Part shown: positions 23,040-34,819 of the stretch, one piece after another
Numbering within the stretch: position 1 is the first letter of the stretch
Layout: each line of letters begins with the position of its first letter
Source: Solicoccozyma terricola
Taxonomy: Eukaryota; Basidiomycota; Tremellomycetes; Filobasidiales; Piskurozymaceae
Direction: 5' to 3'
NCBI GenBank assembly: GCA_001600875.1
Contig: BCLD01000002.1
Span: 155,164-219,163 of the forward strand
DNA: 64,000 nt
Translations under genes and position numbers: made by a program
Notes under the pieces: model-generated
Told to the model about the DNA's origin: nothing
What the model saw: the letters and a program-made list of their open reading frames with translations, nothing else
Database searches by the model: none

Positions 23040-23185
23040 CTGAAGGGAAACTGAGCAACATTCATTGAAGTCATATGATACAGTCATCAAGTTCAACTTC
23101 GGTGTTTACAGGGAACTCCACTCTTGATAACAGGAATTGTTCGCCTGGGTTGTTGATTAGTTAGGTGTCCAGTTAGAAGAGCAAA
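23040..23185 (-). repeat. Inverted duplication R7, copy 1
   Basis: Read on the minus strand, this block (TTTGCTCTTCTAACTGGACA, CCTGTTATCAAG, AAGTTGAACTTGAT, CAGTCTT, AGATCCCAAAG) matches 25645-25845 on the plus strand. The two copies point away from each other and enclose 2.5 kb. Confidence 0.75.
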
Positions 23186-23508
23186 CAAATCACACAACGA
23201 GATCTGCAAAGACTTTCCCTCGAAGAGCGACATTGCCTCTTTGAATATCGCTTCCGCCTCTTCGAACTTTGACTGATTGAGGGAGACCCCACCCAATCTG
23301 TGCAGGCACTGTAATTTCCTGAGGAGGTGTCCCACCTGCTCGAGCAGTGGCACCGCCTCTTCAATCTCGCTAGTGCCTCGTGGTATTTCGACTGCTTATA
23401 AGCTGCGCAGCCCTGGTTGTGAATGCACTGCGCCAAGGTTTGCGTTTCGCCGAGCTCCTCGCGCGGCAACCCCAGTGCCGTGGCTGAAGATCTTAACCAT
23501 TGGGCCAA
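23173..23508 (-). pseudogene. TPR-repeat protein fragment
   Basis: Two tetratricopeptide-type units are readable: AQCIHNQGCAAYKQSKYHEAL and, after a frame change near 23350, CLHRLGGVSLNQSKFEEAEAIF. The pattern (QSKYxEA, then QSKFEEA) is the one used by TPRs in fungal NLR proteins, including the locus at 35-37 kb. Upstream (23511-23780, minus) a frame beginning MPSKKEDDATSWRRVRYAIR contains stops and may be the gene's start. The 3' end runs into repeat R7. Confidence 0.55.
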
Positions 23509-23917
23509 GATAAACCTATGTCGAACCCATGCCAGGCCAGAAAACGGACGTCAGCGGTCAAGGCCTGCTTCGCCGGGGTACCGACGTCAGCCTCGAACTT
23601 AGCCATGCTCGCCCCCTATTCAATATCTCCCTGGCCTTCCTCTCATTTCTTGGTAAAAGGCCTCGCAGCCTTCGCTTTCAACTTCAACTCCTGCGCCATG
23701 CGTATCGCGTACCTGACTCTCCTCCAACTGGTTGCGTCGTCCTCTTTCTTCGATGGCATGATCAGATTCAACACTTAAACTATCTGGACTGAACACAAAC
23801 TAAACTCAACAGCTTGTCTAACAAGTCTGTTGGAGAGCAAGAGACAGTTGGAGGAGGCTTTCGGAGGGATGATCTTTGAGGTCACGGTGAGGAGCAGCGT
23901 GGAGATTGTTTGAAGGC

Positions 23918-24110
23918 TTAGCGCGATTTCCATAGCAATAGCACTTTGTTGGCGGCGATGTCATCCCCTCGTGGTGGATCCAGGTAGATGGTTTCCTCAA
24001 GTTCACCATTGAGGAATACGACTGTGATGTCTAACTGATCGCATTCCTCATGAGCCAGGATGATCTGGTAGTGCAGGTTCTGGGGTTGGCCTGCTTGCAC
24101 AAAGAAAGAC
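23918..24110 (-). mobile_element. Ty1/copia reverse transcriptase fragment
   Basis: The minus-strand frame contains CDQLDITVVFLNGELEETIY followed by LDPPRGDD. This is the copia reverse transcriptase block that follows the palm strand (usually QxDVxxAFLNGxLxExIYMxxP). Flanking sequence shows no more of the element. Confidence 0.7.
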
Positions 24111-24839
24111 CTGCGCTCACCGACGAGAATGAGGCAGATCCAAAAGATAGCCTGTCTTTTCAAGCCTAGATTTAACAAGGTACGACTATAAGGTTTGCTC
24201 AAAGAATGACCGAAGTACAATTTTGCCGAGGAGAGCGCTTCCTTCACCCCTGTTTGGCTGGTTTCGTTCTTCTCTCGGGTTTGCGATGTTCAAGCTTGTG
24301 GTTTTGCGAGTTGATAAGAACATGCATAGTAAGTTGCCCATATGGCAACGTAGCCAGCTAAACAGATTGTTTTGTCATGTTGATCCGTCTCATCGTGAGA
24401 CGATTCTGGCTCACCAGACGAGCCCGAGATAGAGCTCCAAGTGAAAGAAAGCCCTGGTAGTATGGCCGTGTGGTAATGAGTACTGGTGAAGATAGAATGC
24501 ACGGAAGAAGAACTACTTTCAAAGCCTCAGAACGGAGATGTATGACCCACCCATAGTGGGTTGACGTGGTTTGACAATATCTCTCAATCTAGTCACATGA
24601 GCGGCCGAGCAGAACTTGACTCCCCCGTGCAGAAGAGGATATAATCGTTCACAGCATCCTTTCTGCTCGATGCCCTTTGCAAAGCCATACCCATACCGAG
24701 ACCCTTGAGAACTTACACACGCGGGTTTCATCACCATGTCTTCTTCCACCAAACCCAAAACCGTTGCACTTCCCTGGTCAACGGGAGGTGATTTTGAGAT
24801 TTGTTGAGAGGGATGTCCGGATAGCTAGCCTATTCTGCC
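24111..24839. other. No recognised gene
   Basis: A short ORF begins at 24737 (MSSSTKPKTVALPW) but ends after about 20 codons. Confidence 0.4.
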
Positions 24840-25100
24840 TCCATTTACGTCAGCAAGGACATCATAGAGAAGAGTATCGAGGCCGCAGGATGTCGAGCTG
24901 GATGGGAGCTGCATAGGAAGCACCTGGCTGGAAACCATGGGGCACTGGAAGTCAGAGAACTATTCCTGCGTGTTGTTTCCTCCATCTTGGAAGCTTCCGC
25001 ACGGATCCCAACAACGCCACCCAGGAACGGTCTTTGTCAACTGAATCCGTTGGAACTCAGATGTCTCCTCCGTCTCGGATCCGAATTTGACGACGCGTAG
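24840..25100 (+). CDS. Unrecognised ORF fragment
   Basis: An open frame ending at the TAG at 25098-25100 reads YVSKDIIEKSIEAAGCRAGW and LFLRVVSSILEAS, which looks like folded protein. No start codon is clear, so it may be an internal or terminal exon. No family is recognised. Confidence 0.3.
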   Translation, partial: SIYVSKDIIEKSIEAAGCRAGWELHRKHLAGNHGALEVRELFLRVVSSILEASARIPTTPPRNGLCQLNPLELRCLLRLGSEFDDA

Positions 25101-25644
25101 GGCGCTCTCAGCTGCTTTCGAGAAGCCCTTGGATTTTGGGCTTGCATCCGAGTGCCTCCAGAACCTGCCAAATCACACCATAGTCGACGTGCATGGGGCT
25201 GATGTTTGTGCAGATTTAGCGGAAGACGACCTTCGGAGTTATTTACAACTCGAGATACAAAAATGGTTCCACAAGCGGAATGCATGTTTATGATTCCGGC
25301 ATGTCGTGTTCTAGAGCGCCTGGGTCGAAACATAATGGAAGTCTGGGCAATGACAGACGTTTGTTCCATTGACATATATGAGAGCAGCTCAGCCGACCAG
25401 CTGCTCTACGGTCTCAATTCAACTGTGGGAAAGTGGCGGGAAGCTTCCATCATGGCAAGTACCACCTTCTCGCATTCCTTGCCGTGATGTCCAATGCTAC
25501 ATTCAAATACACCATCTCGGGAACTACCTCGGGTTCCTGCTATGCAAACCTGCAAGTTGGTGACCTCAGCACTGTCGTCTGGCAGATCAACGGTGATGCT
25601 GGATATAACACTTGTTACGTGGCAATTCCCCCTCTCGTTCTGCG

Positions 25645-25845
25645 CATTGTTTGCTCTTCTAACTTTCCTCTCACTGGACACCAAACTCATCAACACCCAG
25701 GCGAACGAACTCCTGTTATCAAGCGTGGCGTCTCGAGTTCCTTGCAAATGCCGTAGTTGAACTTGATTGCTGTGTCACATGACTTCACGAATGAAAGGTG
25801 CTCAGTTTGCCTTCAGTCTTGAAGCAAACAGATCCCAAAGGTTGG
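25645..25845 (+). repeat. Inverted duplication R7, copy 2
   Basis: Plus-strand copy of the block at 23040-23185 with a 10-bp insertion (TTTCCTCTCA). It follows an unrecognised reading frame at 25433-25640 (SNATFKYTISGTTSG). Confidence 0.75.
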
Positions 25846-25879
25846 TAAAATACTGCCTGGCATGATTTATCGGCATTGA

Positions 25880-26190
25880 ATTCGCATTGAATGATTGCTC
25901 TGCAACAGATGCGGGGCATACTGCGAGCAATCAACTATTTGCAACATTAGCTGGGCATACTGGCAGTCATCATATATCTGCAGCGACGCACAGGATAGCT
26001 GTCATTCAGCAACAGACGCGCAGTGTTGCCTGTCATGCATCATTCATGCTGCCTGCGATGATTGACCAATCTGCAACACACGTGCAGGATGCTACTTGAC
26101 ATGATATCTTTTCGCAGTTAAGTATGCCTGTAAGGATTTATATGCAATGAATCGCAGGATACCTGTCATGATTTATTTGCAAAGAATTTG
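25880..26190. repeat. Degenerate minisatellite (GCAGxATACCTGTCATGATT type)
   Basis: GCA(G/A)GATA, GCATACTG, CTGTCAT and ATTTATTTGCAA recur about every 35-45 bp in diverged form across 300 bp, which suggests an old tandem repeat. Confidence 0.5.
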
Positions 26191-26199
26191 CAGTACCGG

Positions 26200-26766
26200 A
26201 GGAGTGTCCTGTCCGGAGTGATAGAGCGCTCTAAAGACACGGTTATTTCAACAGGACAATCACTGACATTCATCCTAATCCCGTTCGAGAGACTTAGCTG
26301 AATGATACCACGCGTCGTCTCATCCTTCTCTTTCCAGGCTCGCAGTTGCCTGATTTCCTCCAGATAAAGACCACTCTTTCCCTCTTCTTGAACCATCACT
26401 AGTGGTAGGGGTTCATCCTCTTCAAGTACGTGCATAGCGCCTATCACCAGTAGTGCGTCTTCAGCAGCAGTTTGCCACGCGAAATAATTCTCGATTCCCA
26501 AAAGCTTTGGGACCTTAGCTGCGACGGTGAGGCGTTCCATGTTGAACGAGGGGGGGGGGGGGTGTAGTAGAGTGTGGTTAACTTGTTGAAGTGCTTGGTG
26601 GATGGAAGAGATAGGATAATGAGCAACTATGGGCCCATAACCTGTTGCGATTATTTGGGGAATCGCGTGTAAAGTGAATTCCTTGCCTACTACACCAAAA
26701 AGAGAAAGGCAAGTTGCCTGGTTATAGAGACAAACTGACAATAGAGAATGCAGACCATTCCAGAAC
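26200..26766 (-). mobile_element. Ty1/copia deletion derivative: LTR end, PBS, Gag start, LTR start
   Basis: Read on the minus strand: a presumed 5' LTR ending in CGCAACA at 26643, then a primer binding site GGTTATGGGCCCA directly after it. A Gag ORF begins at about 26540 (MERLTVAAKVPKL) with the copia Gag pattern GIENYFAWQTAAEDALLVIG. At 26253 Gag fuses to TGTTGAAATAACC, the start of LTR family B. Everything between early gag and the 3' LTR has been lost. The LTR 5' limit near 26766 is a guess. Confidence 0.7.
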
Positions 26767-27818
26767 AATAGAGAGCAACTGTTACCTTGCTACCATTGTC
26801 CTATAGGTCTCAAAAGAGAATCCATTGTCCATGGAGATGGTTATCAAAGACGTTCCCTGAAACGCAGTGAGGTTCGAACTGAATCACGTGAAAATTTGAA
26901 CAATGATGGACCCCCTAGTTGCAATCTACGGACATGGCGCTTAGCACCTCAATGCTTAGTCGTCTGCATCCGAAGCCTCTTATCGGCACAGCGCAGCGTT
27001 TTGTTCCCATCGCGACCTCCAAGACGGAAACAAGGTGGAGAAGACAGACCGAGACCCTGTCGAGTCCGCCTGCTTCCGCTGGACCTTGAGTTGACCTATT
27101 TGTATCTCTACCCAGATGCGCTTCTGGATGACTCACAGGGACGAAACGGGAGGGCATGAGCGGAGGAGCTTTGCTCACTATAGTGTCCGCAAAGGGTCCT
27201 TTCGAGTCTACGTTAGAGTTTAGGCAAACGCAAGGCTGCCGGATTCAATCGGCTTCTCCGTAAAGCTCTCTGTGACTCTTATCACACAGAAATTTGTACA
27301 TATGGCTGCCCTTCAATTTGGATCTTCCCGTCGTCCCTGTTTAAACTGAACACTCGTACAACACAAACGGTATCGTCGTTTTAACAAACAGGGTTTCATT
27401 GATCTGCTGCCTCAGTCCAGTTTCTCTTGAACCGACTTCGTTAGTCAAGCACCGACAGGAGAACGAAGTAACAGAGTGAGTGCGTTTCTTCTGGATGGCT
27501 GTCACCAGCAGCACCTCACCCTGTCGACGCTATGATAACAGTCCAGATTTCCGCGGTAACACACTTGGATCTACTCGGTTTTGGAACTGTCGACAGCAAA
27601 TACAAGTTACATCGGGTCAGTATGTCCTGCCTTATGTCCCTTCGATACTGTAAGCTTACTCAATTGTCTAATGACATCAGGCCACTTCAACGAGACTCTT
27701 CAAAACAACCTTGCACCGCTTTCGAGGTACTTCGAGTTAATTCTAGGGCTACCACTGCGCCTGAAATACTCCGCGGGTCTTGCGGATTCTCTGAGATACA
27801 AGTATTTACGCGGCTTAT
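26767..27818. other. No recognised gene
   Basis: ORFs at 26896-27159 and 27532-27861 lack motifs. The latter may contain 5' exons of the GTPase gene that follows. Confidence 0.4.
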
Positions 27819-28831
27819 ATGGACCTCCAACCACGTCAAACCTTCTCTTCTGCTCGAATGACTGGCCCTATGTCACGATCCTTAATTCAGAATGGCTCGG
27901 CTGGGAGCATAGCCTTCTTTTTGGGCAACCCTGGCACCGGCAAGAGTGCGCTATGCAACGTTCTAGGGGCTTCTTTTCTCAGCGGTTGGTCCGATGGAAA
28001 AGGACTCACTCGACACCTCCAGACCCATGATATCATTGTCAAGGGACAGGTAATCACCTTGATGGATGCACCGGGTCTTTACGAGATTACGACGAAGATC
28101 ATCACAAAGTATTAAAGGACGGAAAAACAGTCGCGATGGAAAACGCCAAAGAAATATTGGAAGGTCTGAGTCGAGGCAGGCCCTACTCTTTGATATTTGT
28201 GGTTGCGCCGAGAAACGGTCGATTGCTTCCCGATGACGCTGCCCTCGTCAAGGCGGTAATGGGCGCTTTGGAGGTGAAGGATCACACGGTCGGGATGGTA
28301 CTTACCCAGATCGATCCCGAAGATATGAGGGCACTCGCAACAGACGAAATCTCGATGAGAAACTTCCAACAGCTGGCTCAGAGTTCTTTACCCCGAGGTA
28401 CTGTGCTGAAGCTGCTATTGTTGGAAAACGCGAAAACTGAGAAAGAGCCAGCGAAATCTTTGTTCAAATTCAAATTACTCCAGTTCATCGAAGAAGTAGG
28501 GTTTTCGGAGGTTCGGGTTGTGAAGGAAGAGATCGATGTCGGCGACGAGAATGTTCGTCGAGTTCGCAAGGAGCTTTCCGACTTGAGGAAGGCTCAAGAG
28601 GCAGAGGCGCGAAAACATCAGGAGGAGCTTGCCGCTATCAAGGCTAAGGTAACGAAAGCTGAACAACTCTCAGCGCAGGAGAGAGAAAAGTGGGAGGGGG
28701 AGAAGGAAAAGAACCGACAACAGGAGGAGAGGATACGTCGATGGGAGGAAGAGGCAAGGAAGATGAGGGAGGAAATGGACTATGCGGCGAAGCATCCTAT
28801 TGAAACCCTCCTCAAGAATATTTTTAGCTGA
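27819..28831 (+). pseudogene. AIG1-like GTPase with C-terminal coiled coil, one frameshift
   Basis: Frame 1 (27819-28115) has the P-loop FFLGNPGTGKSALCN and the G3 motif LMDAPGLYE. Frame 2 (about 28085-28831) carries RPYSLIFVVAPRNGRLLPDD, the G4-like GMVLTQIDPED, and a long charged coiled coil (KAQEAEARKHQEELAAIKAK onwards) ending in HPIETLLKNIFS. A one-base change near 28080-28095 explains the break; no intron fits the short overlap. The result would be about 335 aa, typical for fungal AIG1-like GTPases. It lacks the Cys/His tail of the gene at 20-21 kb, so the two are different subtypes. A sequencing error at the break would make it intact. Confidence 0.75.
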
Positions 28832-29224
28832 GTGTAATGACTGTACGTGTTTCCGTCCTGTCGTGGGTCACGGTCATGTTACTCATTCATTCGCTCATTC
28901 TTTGACCTTAGACGAAAGCGTCATTCCGGGTTGAACATGTTTACTTTTGCTTTGGCGTGTCCGGTGTTATAGGATATTGGTGAAAACGAAAGAGAGAGGA
29001 CTTGACGTGTATGATAATGACTGGCGCATAATGTACTTCCAAAAGCAATTAAAAAGATCAACTGGTCACGCTTTCATCATTGTCAAATGCAGACAACTCC
29101 TCATTCTTCGGACACAGTCTCCCCAGGCTTCAAAATCAACCTCGGGCCTTTTTTGCGTTACATCATGGTCGTCATCTTCACGGAGAGCCATCTCCGCGAG
29201 GCCTGGCGAATCATGCTCGGTCTC

Positions 29225-29417
29225 GGTTGCATACCTCCTCTTTGACAAATGAATTGGTTATTCTTCTTTACAAAAGCACACATCTGGCTCGACATTCCCT
29301 GTATCTTTATAGTCAAAGAGACAGCTAGAGGACGATGGTTAACCTGATACCTGCATCCTCCCACTGTTCCTCCGGTCCGGAGTGATAGAGCGCTCTAAAG
29401 ACAAGGTTATTTCAACA
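29225..29417 (-). repeat. Solo LTR fragment, family B
   Basis: On the minus strand it begins TGTTGAAATAACCTTG at 29417, continues TTTAGAGCGCTCTATCACTC and includes GACTATAAAGAT and AATAACCAATTCAT. It matches 58042-58300. The 3' end is not defined. Confidence 0.8.
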
Positions 29418-30542
29418 CCCTTAGCTTGCTGTTTCTCCGCTTGAGGTTGCAAGAGCCAGAAGCCATCAAGAGGGAGATCGTGAGGGGCGTGAGAGTGCCG
29501 AACGGTCTCGTTTGAGGTTTTACTGGTGGAGGCTGTTCATCGTCTCCTTGATCTGGTTCATTTACGATGTGAGTGTGCGGAGTGGCGGCGGTCCAGCACG
29601 GTGTTGGCCCACTCGCCTCTTGCAGTTCGTATGTACCCCGTCCACAGTAGAAGACGACGCAGATGGCTGACCAGTTTCGCACGACAGTCGACGTGCTCGT
29701 TCGGTATCTACAGCTCGACAATCTTGGACAATGTCCCTGGGTCGTCCAAGAGCTTGACTGCCGTTTTCGGTTGGAACGCGTAGGTGGCGTGCCTGGATTG
29801 GTATCATTCCTCGCCGCTCATCTTGTCCAACCCGCTGCTCCCTCGCAGTGTCTTCAATTTGGTAGCTTTCCGAAGTCGCACGTCGACCGCTTGCTACCGA
29901 ATGACATGTCCGCTCCAGTTCTACATGCCTGGTGCCTTGCGGCGGTGAGTTCCTACCCATAGGATTCAAGACACTCTCCAGCTAAATCGCACAGCTCCGT
30001 ATTCTCTGACTGGGTGCGTCCCCGATACGCCCTCGCCATCGGAACACATCGGACCCATCTTCGGTGACAACCAAACCTCTGCGGCGCTCTTCTTGTACAA
30101 AAAAATATTTGGCCGTTTCCTCGTTGGCTCGTGGGGACGTTAGGTGAGCGCTAATGCTGTTTGTGGTCCTCTCTTTAATCAAAGCTGATGATTCGGCATG
30201 CGTCACCAGTTCGAACACCCCGTATGACTCTATTCTCCAACGCCAACGATAGGCGTGTCTAACGGTGACAAAGAGCAAGCGTGTCTGCCGGTGAGTTTTG
30301 GCACTTTCTCCCAACATCATCCAGAATCAAACATCGCTGAGACTTCTTTTCAATTGTGACAGCCGAGCTCGAACCAGTCTCTTCTCTCCGCCTCGTCCAT
30401 CCATCTGTCACTGAAATCACAGGCGAACGATACAGTGTAATAACACAGTCTGATCTATTTACTTGAGCACTAACCGCGAGGTACGTCCCAAAACATCTCC
30501 TTGTTTGACGCTTCCCCATCAGCTCAACTTCCTTCACATTAG
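29418..30542. other. No recognised gene
   Basis: A 99-codon ORF at 29663-29962 (plus) and its antisense partner are both open, and neither shows a family motif. Confidence 0.4.
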
Positions 30543-30896
30543 ATGGCCACTCCCATTATCATCGAAAAACACGGCGACGTCCAAGCCGATGGACATACCC
30601 ACGGCAACCAAGATTGGCCTCAAGTTGAAAGAAACGTCAAACGAGATGCTAGAGCGACGATCTACAGCAATCTTTCTAAAGAGGTTGATGTGGCCACCGT
30701 TTTTGTTGGTGACCAAACCGACCACGTTCGTGACCATGGCGAGCGGTACGAATTCATCGACTTCAAAGAGATTGTGGAACAACCAGCATTTACGCACGAG
30801 CACGATGATTTAATGCCAGTCACTACACATCGCACAGCCTGGATAGGAACCAAGTTGTTCAGGTGGGTTGCGCTGATTCAGGTGACCGATATTTGA
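30543..30896 (+). CDS. Unrecognised small protein
   Basis: A 117-aa frame from the ATG at 30543 (MATPIIIEKHGDVQADGH) reads well up to about residue 105. The ATG follows a TTCACATTAG acceptor-like site, so a 5' intron is possible. The tail after FR could instead be an intron beginning GTGGGT at 30861. The protein is rich in His and Asp and has no predicted signal peptide. No family recognised. Confidence 0.4.
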   Translation: MATPIIIEKHGDVQADGHTHGNQDWPQVERNVKRDARATIYSNLSKEVDVATVFVGDQTDHVRDHGERYEFIDFKEIVEQPAFTHEHDDLMPVTTHRTAWIGTKLFRWVALIQVTDI

Positions 30897-31197
30897 GCAG
30901 TCGTTAGACTGTTCAGAAGCTTTGTAAGATGAGAGTGGTGTCTGCCAGATATGAAATGAAGACTTCGGGTCAGAAGGATAGTAAATTACACTACTGCACA
31001 TGATGCGGATGCACTGATTACATATCTCCTCTTTGACATTTGTATCTTGATTGATGAGATGGCCATGTTCAGGAACAAATGCTCGAGAGGGGACTTATTC
31101 CTTTTGGGTTGTGCCGCAAATATTCCAACCGGCATTTTGATTATTGTATCCAACGATAATTCTTTTTACACTAAGCTATCCAGTCTCATTGGCCTGT

Positions 31198-31462
31198 TGT
31201 TAAGATAGGGCTTCTACCGACGCGGCGCGTGTCCTATCCGTAAGACTGTCAGTGCAAGCGCGTGTCCGTAATACTGTCAGCAAGCTGTATGGCTGTCAGC
31301 AACTCTGGATCAGTCTAGGAAGCATCAGCATAAGGTTGGATGCAAGTGTGGCAGATGGGAACTCGTCTGGGATTACATAATACTCAGGTTATCGAGCTAG
31401 AGATGTAGTAGGAGAAATCACCGATAATCATTCCCAGTTTTGCCACCACTTTATTCACAACA
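31198..31462 (+). repeat. Solo LTR, family A (long variant)
   Basis: Begins TGTTAAGATAGGG and ends TTTATTCACAACA. It matches 57835-58041 and 50965-51172 but carries about 55 extra bp, apparently a local duplication around GTGTCC/ACTGTCAG. No target-site duplication is visible. Confidence 0.85.
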
Positions 31463-31788
31463 TTAAGCAGTAAGTTAGTGACAGGATCCTCAGAAAATCT
31501 GCTTCAGCGAATCATCGGGGTCCTTCCATTCGCGTTCAAACTCGACCGTCCCCTTATGAAGTGATCTTGTTTACAGAGTTGAACTAACTCTGTGCGTCTG
31601 TCACCGAGGACCGCAGCATCAGTGCTACATCTCCATGTTTCACAGCTGTTCCCTTGGATACAATCACTCTCTACGCGAGTGCGTGGACTGCCAATGCCCG
31701 GAAATCACTGAGCCGGTTGCCAAGCGAAACCAGACCACAAAACTTCTCGCGTCTGATTCCGCCAGCTCACGCGATCTTCCTCAGTGAT
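31463..31788. other. Intergenic, nothing recognised
   Basis: Short spacer between two repeats; a 65-codon ORF has no motif. Confidence 0.4.
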
Positions 31789-31945
31789 CTGTTAAGAGGA
31801 ATGGACTGGGATCTCTGCCTCAGCAACTATAGTGATGTTAAAGAGTTGTAGTTACAGGAGAGCTTACCTGGGATCTCTGCCTCAGCAACTATAGTGATGT
31901 TGAAGAGTAGAGAACCCATTTGGTGATGAGGCGAGTAAAGCAGTT
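31789..31945 (-). repeat. Dispersed repeat R6, copy 2 (inverted)
   Basis: Reverse-strand copy of 10234-10391, with the same internal duplication of TCAGCAACTATAGTGATGTT. Confidence 0.8.
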
Positions 31946-34006
31946 GAGATGGACGCGACGTAGCCATGAACCTAGACACGTGAAGAGTGCCGATATTCAA
32001 CATGATTAATCACAGTTCAAACATTGGAGACGTCACCACTTTCCAGTGGCAGTACGAAATGTCATGAATTGGATCGTTGAGATCGGTCATGAATCTCTAC
32101 GGATTCAGGCGGGGAGAGTGGTTTTCCTGTTTTCGGGAATTTTTGCGTCTGGCCTTGAGAGATTCGCCGTCACTCATGCAGAATCAAAAGTGGCCGACAA
32201 ATGATCCTGCTCAGGAACGCGGTGGCGGTGGCGTCTTAGTCGAAGGTTCTTCTGGGGGTGCAAAGAAACTTCTTATCCCCCGGGAGGATAACTGTACCTA
32301 TGTTACCCCGGGTGTCGGAAACATCTCTAGAACTTGCGGATGCGGAAATACATTTCGCCACCGCGTTCTCGTTGCTCCTGATCATTCACGAGTCCTCCCG
32401 ACGTGAACGTGACGAGTCATGACATTCGGTCTTCCAATCGTCACCCGCTTGTATACACGAAGAAGGCTAGGGAAATCGATATAGACAACTGATCGGTTCC
32501 TGCCAAGCGGCTATGGGTATACTAGGTACACCGAAGAAAATATTCAGAAGGATCTCGCTAGCATTTCGCGCTCAGTCTTCGCATATATCATCTGAAGAGT
32601 TTCCTATTTCCTTCTTATCCCACGCACTGTCCATCACACCTGGCCAAGGATGATGTGATTGGCCAAGCAAGGCACGTTTGGAAAGCATTGTTGGGGGAGC
32701 ACTTTGGAGCACCCGAATGACACGGCGTTAACTCGATGGAGTTTGTTTGTCAACATCTCGTACGGACCGGATCATCCACGAGAGGCAACAGTCTCTCAGG
32801 AACGGGGAGTCGGCCTACTCAGAGCGGGGTCCGGACACCCCCATACCACGTGTATGATTCCCAAACGATTAGCATGGCACTGTAGAGCACGCTGTGTTGT
32901 AAGGCAAGGATCGGAATTCCGAGGTGTTGGCACAAACAAGTGCCAAAATTAGAAAGGCGTGGACGGGTTCAGCATGACCTCTGGTAAAGAGATGACGAAT
33001 GATTATGTTGGCTACGATCAAGGCCCGGCTAGTGATGCTGTTGAGAAGGCGAAGGTTTGTCGAATATACCCGCTGAATGGCCGTGATAATTATCTTTGTC
33101 ATTGCCTCGTATGGATCGAGTTCGGTTAATTTTAGGCAGATTCTTTTCTGGGGCTAACGAGAAGACACGATACACGAGAAAGGCTGAAGAGGAGGCTGAC
33201 AGCTTGAAAAATTTATCTGGTAAGCCGACGAGGACTGCATATTAGCCAGGTGTGGCTGGAGGTAGACACCCGTTCACTTGTGTGTTTCCCTCATATACAG
33301 CATCATCGGTTTTAGAAAAACCCGGTATGCAAGGAGTCCCCAAATGACTCGCTTAAATCGCCCTGGCACAATAAGAACCGAATGACAGACTGTCCTTTCA
33401 CTGTTTTCTCAGGGGGCCTACTGCATTACAAGGTGATATTGAAGCAAGAACCTCATCTATTGAAGAGAAAAGTGAGCTACCTTCGAGACAAGATCCCCCT
33501 TCAAAAAATAGAAGCTCCGAGGCCTGTCCAATACTGAAAAGACAGGCTGTCTCGTTCTCGACATGGGATCACATACCCGATTGACACCAAATTGTAACCT
33601 GCCGGCGAAATGTTGGGATTATTTTGGGCCTTGGAATTGTCCGTCTTACCCACCGTCAACGATTCCACTAAGTTTTCCTGTATTCAGGTAAGTGATCTTC
33701 GTAATCATGGTTTGGACTGTCATGCTGAATAAGTGCAATCCAGTATCCTCGCTTGTTCGAAAATCGTTGGTATCGATGGAGGAACAACCGCAAACGATCG
33801 CTGGTTCTCAAAGCGGGCGGGTTGTCAGAGTCAGATGGGGCCACTGTTGTACGTCACGTAGCATTTCATTGTGCGAGAAGCCTGCAGGTAGCCATGAATG
33901 GAAATCAAATATTTGGTCATAAAAGCCCCCCCTATTCCGGCCAATGCTCTGTTCTCTTTAAGCCTATCATTACCCAGACCCCCTACAACGTTATCGATGG
34001 ACAGTC
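31946..34006. other. 2 kb without a recognised gene
   Basis: ORFs up to 119 codons occur but show no motif, signal peptide or splice logic. Confidence 0.5.
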
Positions 34007-34800
34007 TCAGCCAGTCTGCCACCACTTGAAGTTGTCCATCGCCTTGAGCAAACCGAATTCCTGTTCACTATCAAGCATAGCTTTCACTTTGTCTCTATTC
34101 CAGTTGCGCTGAATGTTGGACTTCAAGTCCGTCTTGACTCTTCGCCTGAAGGACAACGTGTTAGTCTCGCACTCAGCCCTACCGGAAAATAAGAGTTCGA
34201 AAGGAAAGGGAGTGTCAAGTGTCGAAGGCCGCGGTCCACTTCCTGGATCCACAATGATGAGAAGTGTGTAGACACGAGGAATCTCTGGACAATCCTTGTT
34301 CCTTAGCGTCCAGTCGACGCAATGAAAGAGCGTTCCGTTACGACCACCAGTAAGGGAGACGACGTCGACATCCCCGACTTTCCCGGAAGAGCTCCAACCC
34401 ATTTCGCTGACACCTGCGCTCACCCCCGCGACTCCGACGTTGATATTGGGGTTGAACTGCTTTTCAACTTTTCTCTTCCTGAGGAGGCCTACATGAAACG
34501 GAAAGGCAGCTTTGCCTGAATGTCGAGTGGAATGAGTCAGTTGTGACGGCTACGAGTGTACTGCAATCAACAGCCAAAACTCACGAATACCAGAGGTATC
34601 ATCTTTCTTTAACTCAATTTCCACTAAAACCTGCGCAAAGCCTTCGCTGTACCTCACGGCGGCTATTCCGACCTTCACGCTGAAAGGCCTGATTGTGTCT
34701 AGGGTAGCCCCTTCGTCGCCAAGAAGGCTCGGTGGTCCACCACGATCGAGGTGATCTTCTTGGGCTGAGGAAGGTGGAAGGACATGCGTGACGATTAGCA
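34007..34800 (-). CDS. Unrecognised two-exon gene, start unclear
   Basis: Exon 1 (about 34798-34585) and exon 2 (34515-34007) are joined by a 69-nt intron with a GTGAGT donor and TTCAG acceptor, giving TSGIRKAAFPFHVGLLRKRK across the junction. The joined frame has no stop until 34007. The protein has beta-rich patterns (VGIAAVRYSEGFAQVLVEIE; GWSSSGKVGDVDVVSLTGG) and ends in KAMDNFKWWQTG. No ATG precedes exon 1 in frame (a TGA lies upstream), so another 5' exon is needed or the start is lost. I cannot name the family. Confidence 0.5.
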
Positions 34801-34819
34801 ACCAAACCGCCTCGGTACA

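Noticed and set aside
26630..26645. tRNA-like sequence TGGGCCCATAACC
   Set aside because: Only the anticodon arm is present; it is the primer binding site complement, not a tRNA gene.
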